From Eutrophocola salsuginis (lineage in GTDB: Bacteria > Pseudomonadota > Gammaproteobacteria > Pseudomonadales > Pseudohongiellaceae), in the NCBI GenBank assembly GCA_038147195.1, contig JAYQTB010000004.1:806001-870000 (forward strand): a DNA stretch of 64,000 nt. The letters are read 5' to 3'. Numbering within the stretch: the stretch's first letter is position 1; each line of letters opens with the position of its first letter. Both the position numbers and the translations under genes were made by a program. Shown piece by piece: positions 54,959 to 63,962 of the stretch. The notes below the pieces were generated by a model, which had not been told where the DNA came from, did no database searches, and saw only the letters and a list, made by a program, of their open reading frames with translations.

Positions 54959-54976
54959 TGGGTATTAAGGTGGGTA
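54959..54976 (+). promoter_or_regulatory. Paired TGGGTA motifs, possible arm sites of a lost integrase
   Basis: TGGGTA at 54959-54964 and 54971-54976, 12 bp apart, in the same relation to a G-rich repeat as the TGGGACA pair in the first island. Confidence 0.35.
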
Positions 54977-55258
54977 AAATCATAAAAACCTCATAAGTTA
55001 TTGATAAATAATGCTTATAAAGTCCGGCTTTTGTTCCAGGTGTATCGGGCTTGTCTTTCACTGGGAAACTCCTGTGACCTGCGATTAGTTGGCAAGGTCT
55101 TTAACGAAAACGAACAGGCAGGATAAATGCCGTTTTCTACAGATTCTTGCCAGAGAGACTGTCTTGCTGGCCTAGGTTGTTTGTCCCTATACTGGCCTGC
55201 GATGACGCATACACTAATTCGTAATTAAAACACCGGCCATGGACGAGGAGATACCAAC

Positions 55259-56737
55259 ATGCGTAGCACATTTTTATACCTTCTTTTAATAACCGGCTTA
55301 CTTGCGGGCTGTTCTGGTGACCAGGATTCATCCGCATCAACCACCACTGGCAGCGCAGAAATATCGGGAACGGCACCCACTATAGATGAGGTATCCACCG
55401 CAATGGGGCTCGATGGCGTCGATTCGGTCATGCTGACCGGGACGGCCTGGCGCATCCGGAACAGTTTTCGGCAGACCCTCACCGCAAGTCCTCCCTGGCC
55501 GGAACGTGACCGGATCAGCAATTGGACTCAGGCCATTGACCTACAGACGCCGGCCATGTTTGGTAGCGGCGATACATTTGCCTCAAATCTCTTCCTGGAT
55601 CCACCGGTAGCCGGAACCCACATGCTTAACGTGCCGGTAGACACTACACGCTGGAGCCAGCAGATGGAAATCTGGCTGAGCCCCTGGGGCTTTGTTAAAG
55701 GCGCCCAATTATTCGGGACTCAGGCCAGCCGGGTCGTCATGGACGGTATGACCTATACCAGATTCAGTTTCCAATCACCCGAGTCCATGACATCGCCTTC
55801 CGGCATGCGATACACCGTCAACGGATACATCGATATTAACAATCTGGTGGTAAGAACGGAAACGTGGGTGGAAGATACTTTCATGGGTGACATGCATGTC
55901 GTCGGCGTGTTTGATGACTACATCAGCTATAATGGCCTGATGGTGCCGCTTGCAATCGAACAGCAACGTGGCGGTGGTGGTATTTTCGGCATTTCTGTGT
56001 CCAGCGCCGGATCCAATCCTGCCAACCTGGCTGAGTTGCTGGCTGCACCGCCTGCTGCGGGTGCTCCTGGTGGTGGCGGTCCCGCCGGCGGCAGTACACC
56101 GCCTGCAAACCTGACCGAGCAGATTGGTAAGGGCGCTTGGCTGGTTACCGGCGGCTATGTCGCCATGGTTGTGGAGTACGCAGATTACCTGGTGGTCTTC
56201 GAAGCAGGCCAGTCCGAAGCCCGCGGCGAACAGATCATCCAGCAGATCCGGGATAATATTTCCGACAAGGAAATTCGTTTTATCGTCAATTCCCACCCGC
56301 ATTCCGACCATACTGCCGGCCTTGTGCCCTTCATGCGAGAAGGTGCCACGCTGGTGACTCACATCAACAACGTGGCTTTCCTCGATATGGCCCTGAATAC
56401 CCCCAGGACTCTGCTCGGCGAGGATCCACTCAATGCCGAAGTGATGGGCGTGGAAGGTGTCGGTATTTTCGAGGATGGAACGAACCGGCTTGAACTGCAT
56501 TCCGTCCCCAACCTGCATACCGATGGCATGCTGGTCGCGGTCCTGCCAGCACAGGGAGTGATGTTTGAAGCCGACTTTACGCTCCCGCAACCGGGCGCCG
56601 TGGCCAATCCCTTCGTCAAGACTCTGGCCCGATACGTAGTGGAAAACGATGTGCAGTTCGACCGTTATCTCGCAGTGCATGCAGCCAATGTTGCGCAGTC
56701 GCGTGTCGACTTGGTGTCGACCATCGCCGGCGAGTAG
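55259..56737 (+). CDS. Metallo-beta-lactamase-fold lipoprotein
   Basis: A 492-residue protein with a lipoprotein signal (LITGLLAGC, Cys18). Residues about 45-255 form a domain I do not recognise, a Gly/Pro-rich linker follows (about 260-285), and a metallo-beta-lactamase-type hydrolase makes up the rest, with HPHSDH near 346 carrying metal ligands. It is probably outer-membrane anchored in the periplasm. The substrate is unknown. Base composition is that of the backbone, so it marks the end of the accessory region. Confidence 0.8.
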   Translation: MRSTFLYLLLITGLLAGCSGDQDSSASTTTGSAEISGTAPTIDEVSTAMGLDGVDSVMLTGTAWRIRNSFRQTLTASPPWPERDRISNWTQAIDLQTPAMFGSGDTFASNLFLDPPVAGTHMLNVPVDTTRWSQQMEIWLSPWGFVKGAQLFGTQASRVVMDGMTYTRFSFQSPESMTSPSGMRYTVNGYIDINNLVVRTETWVEDTFMGDMHVVGVFDDYISYNGLMVPLAIEQQRGGGGIFGISVSSAGSNPANLAELLAAPPAAGAPGGGGPAGGSTPPANLTEQIGKGAWLVTGGYVAMVVEYADYLVVFEAGQSEARGEQIIQQIRDNISDKEIRFIVNSHPHSDHTAGLVPFMREGATLVTHINNVAFLDMALNTPRTLLGEDPLNAEVMGVEGVGIFEDGTNRLELHSVPNLHTDGMLVAVLPAQGVMFEADFTLPQPGAVANPFVKTLARYVVENDVQFDRYLAVHAANVAQSRVDLVSTIAGE

Positions 56738-56845
56738 GGTGACATTAATATCCCGTTATACGGACTTTAGACCTGGCTCGAAAAGACGGGTTTCTTTTGA
56801 AGTTATAATGCTGTACTTGATGTCCTCTTCAGAAATAATGTACCG

Positions 56846-57574
56846 ATGACCACCCTGAGCGTCAATCTGAACAAGATCGCACTGCTGCGCAATTCACGGG
56901 GGAGAGATTATCCAAATGTCGTCGGCTTTGCTGAAAAGTTTATCCAACTCGGCGTTGAGGGTATTACCATACACCCGCGGCCTGACGAGAGGCATGTGAG
57001 GCGACGGGATGCCTATGAACTGGGTGAATTCCTCAGAGACCAATCCGGCATCGAACTGAACATTGAAGGTTATCCCGGAGAGGACTTCCTGAAGATCATT
57101 GGCGAGGTCAGGCCGGACCAGTGCACCCTGGTGCCGGATGCAGATAACCAGCTTACTTCCGACCATGGATGGAATTTCCAAGAACAGGGCACGTTTATAA
57201 CGGATATACTTGCCCGCATTAATGACTGGGGTGTTCGTACCGCGATTTTCCTCGATCCGGATCCCGTGCAGATTGAACCAGCCGCTGCTGCTGGCAGCCA
57301 GCGTATCGAGCTTTACACGGAAGCCTATGCGAAGGCATGGGGAAGTCCTCAACAGGCGGAAGTGCTCGCCGCTTACCGGGAGGTGGCACTGCTTGCTCAG
57401 TCGGCCGGTCTCGGTGTCAATGCCGGCCACGATCTCGATCTGAACAATCTGCCTGACTTCCTTGCTATCCCTGGCATCCTCGAAGTCTCGATCGGTCATG
57501 CCCTGACTATCGAATGTCTGCAGCAGGGCATGCCGGCCGTGGTTCAGCGCTACCTGGATATCTGTCGTGGCTGA
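56846..57574 (+). CDS. pdxJ: Pyridoxine 5'-phosphate synthase PdxJ
   Basis: Joins 1-deoxyxylulose 5-phosphate and 3-amino-2-oxopropyl phosphate to form the pyridoxine ring. The 242-residue sequence has the family motifs: SVNLNKIALLRNSRG, an ITIHPRPDERHVRR loop, ELNIEGYP, CTLVPD and VNAGHDL. The HPRPDERH loop and NIEGYP are what I recall from Bacteroidetes PdxJ, whereas E. coli has HLREDRRH. The neighbours recO and acpS, usual in Proteobacteria, are absent. It overlaps glcD by eight bases. Confidence 0.92.
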   Translation: MTTLSVNLNKIALLRNSRGRDYPNVVGFAEKFIQLGVEGITIHPRPDERHVRRRDAYELGEFLRDQSGIELNIEGYPGEDFLKIIGEVRPDQCTLVPDADNQLTSDHGWNFQEQGTFITDILARINDWGVRTAIFLDPDPVQIEPAAAAGSQRIELYTEAYAKAWGSPQQAEVLAAYREVALLAQSAGLGVNAGHDLDLNNLPDFLAIPGILEVSIGHALTIECLQQGMPAVVQRYLDICRG

Positions 57575-59033
57575 ACAGGGAATACGTGAAAGTCTCCTGT
57601 GTCGCCTTCAGGCAATACTTGCCCCGCAATACATCCTCACCACGGAAGAACAGCTCAAACCTTTTGAATGCGACGGGCTATCGGTATATCGCGAGGTGCC
57701 CATGTTGGCAGTACTTCCCGGTACCACCGATGAGGTGAAAGAGATCCTGGCACTGTGTCACGAATTTGCTGTGCCCGTCGTCACTCGCGGAGCAGGAACA
57801 GGATTATCCGCTGGTGCCAAACCGCATCCGCAAGGGTTACTGCTGGTTCTGACCCGACTCAACCGAATACTGGACGTCGATCCTGATGCCATGACTGCCC
57901 GAGTACAACCTGGCGTCAGAAACCTGGCCATCTCCGAAGCTGCCGCGGATCATGGCCTGTTTTATGCCCCCGATCCTTCCTCCCAGATTGCCTGTTCCAT
58001 TGGCGGCAACATCGCCGAGAATGCCGGTGGCGTACACTGCCTGAAATACGGATTGACCGTCCATAATGTCCTGCAATTGCAAGGCTTCACGGCCGCTGGT
58101 GAACCGGTCACGGTCGGCAGTGGCGGACTCGACAGTCCCGGATTCAACCTGCAGTCGCTGGTCATAGGTTCCGAAGGAATGTTGTTGGTGGTGACCGAAA
58201 TCACCGTCAAGCTGCTGCCGCTGCCACAACACGTGGAAGTCATACTCGCCGCTTTCGACAGCGTCGAAGCCGCGAGCCAGGCAGTCAGTAATATCATAGC
58301 CGCAGGCGTTATTCCCGGTGGCCTGGAAATGATGGACAACTATGCCATTCGTGCTGCCGAGGATTATGCCCGGGCAGGTTATCCCCGTGACGCTGCAGCC
58401 ATCCTGCTCATCGAGATCGATGGTTCTGCAGCTAATGTCGAGGAGCAGTTGCAAGCGACACGCAACGTACTGGAGGCTTCAGGTGTGGCCTCGTTGAAAA
58501 TTGCCGGTAGTGCCGAAGAGCGCGCCCTGTTCTGGAAGGGACGCAAAAGCGCCTTCCCTGCAGTGGGACGCATCTCACCCGATTACTATTGCATGGATGG
58601 CACCATTCCGCGCAACTCGCTAGCCGAAGTTCTCAGTTACATCGACAGCCTGTCCCAAGAATACGGCTTCGCCGTAGCCAATGTTTTTCATGCCGGTGAC
58701 GGCAACCTGCACCCGCTGATCCTGTTCGACGCCAATATCGAAGGGCAACTTGAGGACGTGGAGGAAATGGGTGGACGTATTTTAGAGAAATGCATCGCCG
58801 TTGGCGGCACCATTACTGGTGAGCATGGTGTTGGCCTAGAAAAAATACGTCAGATGCCCCTACAGTTCACAGATGCCGAGATCGCGCAATTTCATCGGGT
58901 AAAGGAAGCGCTGGATCCCGACAACCTGCTCAACCCGGGCAAGAATATTCCGCTGCTCAAGTATTGCCAGGAATATCGTGCACTGGCCGGGAACATTGAG
59001 CCTAACCGGATGTTGCCGCGGCAGGAAAATTAG
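57567..59033 (+). CDS. glcD: Glycolate oxidase subunit GlcD (FAD-linked)
   Basis: FAD-binding subunit of glycolate oxidase, which turns glycolate (and some D-2-hydroxyacids) into glyoxylate. The FAD_binding_4 domain with GAGTGLSAGAKPH (about residues 73-85) and the C-terminal domain with FHAGDGNLHP are clear. The length of 488 fits E. coli GlcD (499). The start is GTG 57567, overlapping pdxJ. glcE and glcF follow directly. Confidence 0.93.
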   Translation: MAEQGIRESLLCRLQAILAPQYILTTEEQLKPFECDGLSVYREVPMLAVLPGTTDEVKEILALCHEFAVPVVTRGAGTGLSAGAKPHPQGLLLVLTRLNRILDVDPDAMTARVQPGVRNLAISEAAADHGLFYAPDPSSQIACSIGGNIAENAGGVHCLKYGLTVHNVLQLQGFTAAGEPVTVGSGGLDSPGFNLQSLVIGSEGMLLVVTEITVKLLPLPQHVEVILAAFDSVEAASQAVSNIIAAGVIPGGLEMMDNYAIRAAEDYARAGYPRDAAAILLIEIDGSAANVEEQLQATRNVLEASGVASLKIAGSAEERALFWKGRKSAFPAVGRISPDYYCMDGTIPRNSLAEVLSYIDSLSQEYGFAVANVFHAGDGNLHPLILFDANIEGQLEDVEEMGGRILEKCIAVGGTITGEHGVGLEKIRQMPLQFTDAEIAQFHRVKEALDPDNLLNPGKNIPLLKYCQEYRALAGNIEPNRMLPRQEN

Positions 59034-59035
59034 CC

Positions 59036-60127
59036 ATGCAGGACAGCACCTACATTCTCCAGGATCAGGTTAATGATGCCACCCGTGAAAAGCGGCCACT
59101 GACGATTTGTGGCGGCGGCAGCAAGCATTTTTATGGCCGCCCGGTTAGCTATGATCGTCTGGATACGCGTATTCATTCAGGCATTACAGAGTACGTGCCG
59201 ACGGAGCTTGTACTAACGGCGCGGGCTGGCACGCCGCTGGTGGAAATCGAAAACAGGCTCCAGGAAAATGACCAGATGCTGGGCTGTGAGCCACCTCAAT
59301 TTAGCGAATATGCAACGTTCGGCGGCATGCTGGCGGCCGGGTTGTCCGGTCCTTCACGACCATACCGTGCCGCTGTCCAGGATACCGTGCTGGGTTGCAC
59401 CATACTTAACGGTAAGGGAGAGGTCCTGCATTTCGGTGGCAAGGTCATGAAGAATGTTGCCGGTTACGACATATCCCGACTTATGGTGGGTTCGCTCGGC
59501 TGCCTTGGTATCATCCTGGAAGCGACCGTGAAGGTCATACCGCGTGCGCGGGCAGAACTCACCGTGACTTTTGTCATCGGCAGGGACAAGGCCGGTGCGC
59601 TGGTAAACGACATGCGCCGGAATGGTCTGCCTGTAACCGCCGATTGCCATGACGGAGACCGTCTCCTCGTCCGATTTTCGGCGGGTGAGAGGGAAATTTC
59701 CGGCTTGCCGGGACAGTTGGAGCAGCATTACAGCTACATCGACTGGCATGTACTTGAAGACATTGCTTTCTGGAGTCAGCTGAAAAACCATGCACTGCCT
59801 TTTTTTACCAATGACTGTGACATTTGGCGCCTTTCAGTGCCGGCATCTGCCGATATAAAGAATCTGGTTAGCGGTGTGCATGACATACTGTCGGAGTGGG
59901 GTGGTTGCCTGCACTGGCTGAAAACGGAGGCGTCCCCGGAAGTCGTATTTTCTGCCATGGCAGCCTGTAACGGGCATGCCAGCCTGTTTCGGCACGAGAA
60001 GCTTCGCGAAACAGGCCAGGTTTTCCAGCCGTTACCGGAATGGCATATGAACTGGCATCGTCAATTGAAAACCGCTTTCGATCCCGTGGGGATTCTCAAT
60101 CCCGGCCGGATGTACGACGGTTTCTGA
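59036..60127 (+). CDS. glcE: Glycolate oxidase subunit GlcE
   Basis: Second FAD-binding subunit, 363 residues, shorter than GlcD because it lacks the full C-terminal oxidase domain. LTICGGGSKHFYGR at the start and a FGGMLAAGLSGPSRPY segment are typical of GlcE. It begins two bases after glcD and ends one base before glcF. Confidence 0.93.
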   Translation: MQDSTYILQDQVNDATREKRPLTICGGGSKHFYGRPVSYDRLDTRIHSGITEYVPTELVLTARAGTPLVEIENRLQENDQMLGCEPPQFSEYATFGGMLAAGLSGPSRPYRAAVQDTVLGCTILNGKGEVLHFGGKVMKNVAGYDISRLMVGSLGCLGIILEATVKVIPRARAELTVTFVIGRDKAGALVNDMRRNGLPVTADCHDGDRLLVRFSAGEREISGLPGQLEQHYSYIDWHVLEDIAFWSQLKNHALPFFTNDCDIWRLSVPASADIKNLVSGVHDILSEWGGCLHWLKTEASPEVVFSAMAACNGHASLFRHEKLRETGQVFQPLPEWHMNWHRQLKTAFDPVGILNPGRMYDGF

Positions 60128-60128
60128 T

Positions 60129-61364
60129 ATGCAGACGAATTTATCACCATCATTGCTTGCCACGGACGCCGGACGCGAAGCAGACCGAATCCTGCGTTCG
60201 TGCGTACACTGCGGTTTTTGCACTGCGACGTGCCCGACGTTTCTGCTGACAGGAAACGAGCTGGACAGCCCCCGAGGGCGCATCTACCTGTTGAAGGAAT
60301 ACCTGGAATCCGCCAAGGCAACCCATATCACGCGCACGCACCTAGACAGGTGCCTGGCCTGCCAGTCCTGTGAAACCACCTGTCCCTCCAACGTGCAGTA
60401 CCATCGACTGCTGGGGATCGGGCAGGCCATGCTAGATAAGGATGTGGCGCTGCCCGTGACGACACGAATTTACCGTGGTTTACTGCTTACGTTGCTGGGG
60501 TCACCGGCGTTATTTGCTTTCTTGGTGCGCGTGGGCGTTATGTTCCGTTTCCTGTTACCCGACTCATTGGCTCGCCAGCTTCCGGGGCAGCAACGGTTCC
60601 GGGTATGTGTTTCCCTCGGCAACAAGCCCGAACGCAAGGTTGTTCTGCTCCAGGGCTGTGTCCAGAGCAGCCTCTCACCCGATACGGTCAACGCTACCGC
60701 TGTGGTGTTACACGAGTTGAACATCAGCAGTACGAGGATCACCCAAGAAAGTTGCTGTGGCGGCATGCATTTTCATAGTGGCAATCAGGGAGAGGGGCTG
60801 GCCAGGGCGCGCCGACTGGTGGACCAGATTGTTGCCGAGCTGGATGCCGGTGTCGAAGCTGTCATCAGTACGGCCAGCGGTTGCGGCAATTTCATCAGGG
60901 ATTACACCAGCCTGTTCAATGGGGAAGACCCTTACCGTGTGAAAGCAGAACGCGTTGTCTCGGTTATGCAGGACATTGGCGAGTTCCTGTCCAGGGAGGA
61001 TGTGTCCCCCCTGAATGGACCAGCCAATGAGTCCCTCGCGTTTCACAGCCCCTGTACTTTGCAGCATGGTCAGAAACTTGCCGGTGTGACAGAGGCCTTG
61101 CTGCGAAAACTGGGATTCATCCTGACCCCGGTGCGGGACAGTCATCTTTGCTGTGGTTCGGCAGGGACCTATTCGCTGTTCCAGCCGGTAATGGCAAAAA
61201 ATCTGCGCGTACAAAAACTCCATGCTCTTGAAGCCGGCGGTGCAGGCAGTATCGCTACCGCTAATATCGGTTGCCAGTGTCATCTTGCAGGCGGCACCGG
61301 CAAACCGGTCAGGCACTGGATTGAATACGTGGCAGAAGTTCTGAGAAGAAAACATCAGGATTAG
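60129..61364 (+). CDS. glcF: Glycolate oxidase iron-sulfur subunit GlcF
   Basis: Carries two [4Fe-4S] clusters that take electrons from GlcD/E to the quinone pool. Motifs CVHCGFCTATCPT (about residue 26) and CLACQSCETTCPS (about 76) bind the clusters. Two CCG domains follow, with ESCCGGMHFHSG and HLCCGSAGTYS. At 411 residues it matches the family. No glcC regulator or malate synthase gene is nearby. Confidence 0.94.
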   Translation: MQTNLSPSLLATDAGREADRILRSCVHCGFCTATCPTFLLTGNELDSPRGRIYLLKEYLESAKATHITRTHLDRCLACQSCETTCPSNVQYHRLLGIGQAMLDKDVALPVTTRIYRGLLLTLLGSPALFAFLVRVGVMFRFLLPDSLARQLPGQQRFRVCVSLGNKPERKVVLLQGCVQSSLSPDTVNATAVVLHELNISSTRITQESCCGGMHFHSGNQGEGLARARRLVDQIVAELDAGVEAVISTASGCGNFIRDYTSLFNGEDPYRVKAERVVSVMQDIGEFLSREDVSPLNGPANESLAFHSPCTLQHGQKLAGVTEALLRKLGFILTPVRDSHLCCGSAGTYSLFQPVMAKNLRVQKLHALEAGGAGSIATANIGCQCHLAGGTGKPVRHWIEYVAEVLRRKHQD

Positions 61365-61522
61365 TGAACGATGATTTTCAGATTGCGTTTGCCCAGTATT
61401 AGCCAATCCTCCCTGATGCGGCAAAAACCGACTTCCTTGAGTGTGTCTTCGGTATGATTGCCCCGGGCTGTCGGGCAGAATAGGAAATATTCATGTTATT
61501 CAATTAATTACGGAACAATGTC

Positions 61523-62176
61523 ATGTCATTTCTGGATGCTTTGGTGAAAAATGATTTGGACCGGCAAACCTTGGTGTCCCAAGACCATGCATTGCCGGGC
61601 CGGGATAAGCCCCTGCAGATGCCCAAAACCCACTATGTAAACGGCAACCGTATCCTGCCGCCGTTTCCAGGCCATTTGCAAAAGGCGGTTTTCGGCATGG
61701 GCTGTTTCTGGGGTGCGGAGCGGCGATTCTGGCAATTTTCGGGTGTATACACTACGGCAGCCGGCTATGCCGGCGGCTATACACCCAATCCCACTTACAA
61801 GGAGGTCTGCAGCGGTCTGACCGGGCATAGCGAGGTGATTCTCGTAGTATTCGATCCTGCCCGGATCTCCTACGACGAACTGTTGAAGGCATTCTGGGAA
61901 GCCCATGACCCCACGCAGGGTATGCGACAGGGAAATGACCGCGGCACCCAGTATCGTTCCTGTATCTACACGACGGACAACTCCCAGGTGGATGTTGCAC
62001 AAATCAGCCTTGCCTTTTACCAGCAGGCATTGAAGGCATCTGGTTACGGCACCATCACCACCGAAATAAAACCCCTGGAGCAGTTCTATTATGCCGAGGA
62101 ATATCACCAGCAGTACCTGGCCAAGAATCCGACAGGCTATTGCGGCCTGGGCGGTACCGGTGTCGCCTGTGGCTGA
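61523..62176 (+). CDS. msrA: Peptide-methionine (S)-S-oxide reductase MsrA
   Basis: Repairs oxidised methionine in proteins. The active Cys61 is in GMGCFWGAERRFW, and the C-terminal Cys (GYCGLGGTGVACG) would resolve the disulfide. At 217 residues it is the E. coli-type long MsrA with an N-terminal extension. It is a single gene after a 158-base gap that should hold its promoter. Confidence 0.95.
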   Translation: MSFLDALVKNDLDRQTLVSQDHALPGRDKPLQMPKTHYVNGNRILPPFPGHLQKAVFGMGCFWGAERRFWQFSGVYTTAAGYAGGYTPNPTYKEVCSGLTGHSEVILVVFDPARISYDELLKAFWEAHDPTQGMRQGNDRGTQYRSCIYTTDNSQVDVAQISLAFYQQALKASGYGTITTEIKPLEQFYYAEEYHQQYLAKNPTGYCGLGGTGVACG

Positions 62177-62219
62177 AACCGATCTCCATGGGCCGGTTAG
62201 TTTCAGCTAAAATACTCCT

Positions 62220-63131
62220 ATGAAAGACGTTGCTACCCAGACACTAGTCGTCGCTATTTCCTCAAGGGCCCTGTTCAACCTGGACGAAAGTCACAGGGTC
62301 TATGTCAGTGAGGGGGTCGAAGCTTACCGCAAGTACCAGATCGACCACGAGGATGAAGTCCTAGAACCGGGTGACGCCTTCAGCCTGGTCAAGAAACTGC
62401 TCAACCTGAATACATTGATAGGCAAGCAGCGTGTGGAAGTCATCTTGTTGTCAAGAAACTCCGCCGACACGGGGCTGCGCATCTTCAATTCCATTGAACA
62501 GCATGGCCTTGACATTCAGAAGGCTGCTTTCTGTGGCGGTTCCAGTCCGTACCGTTACATTTCGGCATTCAATTCCCACTTGTTCTTGTCGACCGATGGA
62601 CAGGACGTGCGTAAGGCATTAGAAAACGGAATAGCGGCAGCAACTATCCTGAATTCTCGGCAGGCAAACGTGGATGACTACAAATTGCGTTTCGCCTTCG
62701 ATGGCGATGCTGTACTTTTTTCGGATGAGGCGGAGAGGATCTACAAGACCCAGGGTCTAGAAGAATTCACTCGTAGCGAAAAATTGGCCGCTAAGGATCC
62801 GTTGACGGGAGGGCCGTTTCGTCATTTTTTGGCCGCGCTTCACATGTTGCAGCAGGAATTCGACCCAAACGATTCACCGATTCGGACTTGCCTAGTAACC
62901 GCGCGAGCGGCCCCAGCCCACGAGCGCGTCGTGCGAACGTTACGTGAGTGGAAAATCAACATCGATGAATCCCTGTTCCTCGGTGGTGAGGACAAGGGTG
63001 CTTTCCTGCGCGCCTACGATGCGGACGTCTTCTTCGATGACCAACAGGGCCATTGTGAATCCGCCCGCGAACACGTGGCGACTGGCCATGTGCCTCACGG
63101 TATCGCAAATCTGGCTGCAGGAGAATCCTGA
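62220..63131 (+). CDS. 5'-nucleotidase of the PF06189-type family
   Basis: A 303-residue cytoplasmic protein resembling bacterial cytosolic 5'-nucleotidases: VVAISSRALFNLDESH at the start, VILLSRNSADTGLRIFNSIE and RFAFDGDAVLFSDEAE. A late FLGGEDKGAFLRAYDADVFFDD stretch supplies aspartates. It should dephosphorylate nucleoside monophosphates. It stands 43 bases after msrA and may share its transcript. Confidence 0.85.
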   Translation: MKDVATQTLVVAISSRALFNLDESHRVYVSEGVEAYRKYQIDHEDEVLEPGDAFSLVKKLLNLNTLIGKQRVEVILLSRNSADTGLRIFNSIEQHGLDIQKAAFCGGSSPYRYISAFNSHLFLSTDGQDVRKALENGIAAATILNSRQANVDDYKLRFAFDGDAVLFSDEAERIYKTQGLEEFTRSEKLAAKDPLTGGPFRHFLAALHMLQQEFDPNDSPIRTCLVTARAAPAHERVVRTLREWKINIDESLFLGGEDKGAFLRAYDADVFFDDQQGHCESAREHVATGHVPHGIANLAAGES

Positions 63132-63143
63132 CACAGATACTTC

Positions 63144-63962
63144 TCAATGCAGTACAGCGAAATATATCCCTAGCACCAGGAGAGCGCTGACAAGGATGGC
63201 TCTCATTACCTTGTCGGAAAAAAGCGAACCAATATGCGTACCCAGATAGATCCCTGGCAGTGAGCCTGCCAACAGACTTGCAAGCAGCTTGAGGTCTACC
63301 AGCCCATTAGCCAGATAACCCAGTCCCGCTACCAATGTAAGCGGCACGGCATGGGCTATCCCGGTGCCAACAACTGACGATGCTTTCCATTGGGGATAAA
63401 GAAGGAACAGGATGGCTGCGCCGATGGCGCCGGCACCGACAGATGCCATGGTTACGCAGAAACCAAGAATCAGGCCAAGAATGAAGGTCATGATGGCGGT
63501 GTGCTTCTGGGGATAACCGTAGAATGGCGGATCGATGCCGTGATGCACGCCCGGTATCTCACCTGGTGTCAGGCGTCGCTGGATATGTTTCTGAAACCCG
63601 ATTACCAGCGCGGTGAGTACCAGCATGGCCCCCAGTAAAGTTGTTAGCAGGGATTCGTAGTTCTCACTTTCCCCAAGCCCCTGTTTCATAACTAACAGCA
63701 TAAGTGCCATGGAAACCGGAATGCTACCGCCAGCCAGTAGGAACATAGCTTTCCAGTTCACATTCTGCTTGCGGTGATGAAAAAGTGCACCGCTGCTTTT
63801 GGTGATGGCTGCGTAAAGCAGGTCGGTCCCGATGGCTACGGGCGCTGGGTAACCCATTAGGAGCAGAATTGGCGTCATCAGAGACCCACCGCCGACACCG
63901 GTAAGGCCAATGGCAAAGCCAACCAGGCCACCGGAAAAGGTGAGAATTATTAGGTCTAGCAT
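63144..63962 (-). CDS. TauE/SafE-family sulfite/anion exporter
   Basis: A 272-residue membrane protein with about eight helices. The two family half-motifs are present: GFAIGLTGVGGGSLMTPIL in the first half and GFCVTMASVGAGAIGAAIL in the second. The substrate cannot be told from sequence; relatives export sulfite, sulfoacetate or other anions. It converges on the 5'-nucleotidase gene with 12 bases between stops. Confidence 0.88.
   Translation of the reverse strand: MLDLIILTFSGGLVGFAIGLTGVGGGSLMTPILLLMGYPAPVAIGTDLLYAAITKSSGALFHHRKQNVNWKAMFLLAGGSIPVSMALMLLVMKQGLGESENYESLLTTLLGAMLVLTALVIGFQKHIQRRLTPGEIPGVHHGIDPPFYGYPQKHTAIMTFILGLILGFCVTMASVGAGAIGAAILFLLYPQWKASSVVGTGIAHAVPLTLVAGLGYLANGLVDLKLLASLLAGSLPGIYLGTHIGSLFSDKVMRAILVSALLVLGIYFAVLH

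Larger units (their letters stand above)
54658..55258. other. Non-coding end of the remnant
   Basis: No gene. It has the second G-rich repeat (54762-54840), paired TGGGTA motifs (54959-54964 and 54971-54976) and an AAGTCCGGC stretch (55019-55027) shared with the tRNA-Leu T-arm that might be an old attachment remnant. Base composition changes to backbone-like after about 55.05 kb. Confidence 0.5.

Noticed and set aside
55775..56680. 301-codon open frame antisense to the lipoprotein gene
   Set aside because: The plus-strand protein has a lipoprotein signal and metal-binding motif; the reverse frame has neither a motif nor a start context.
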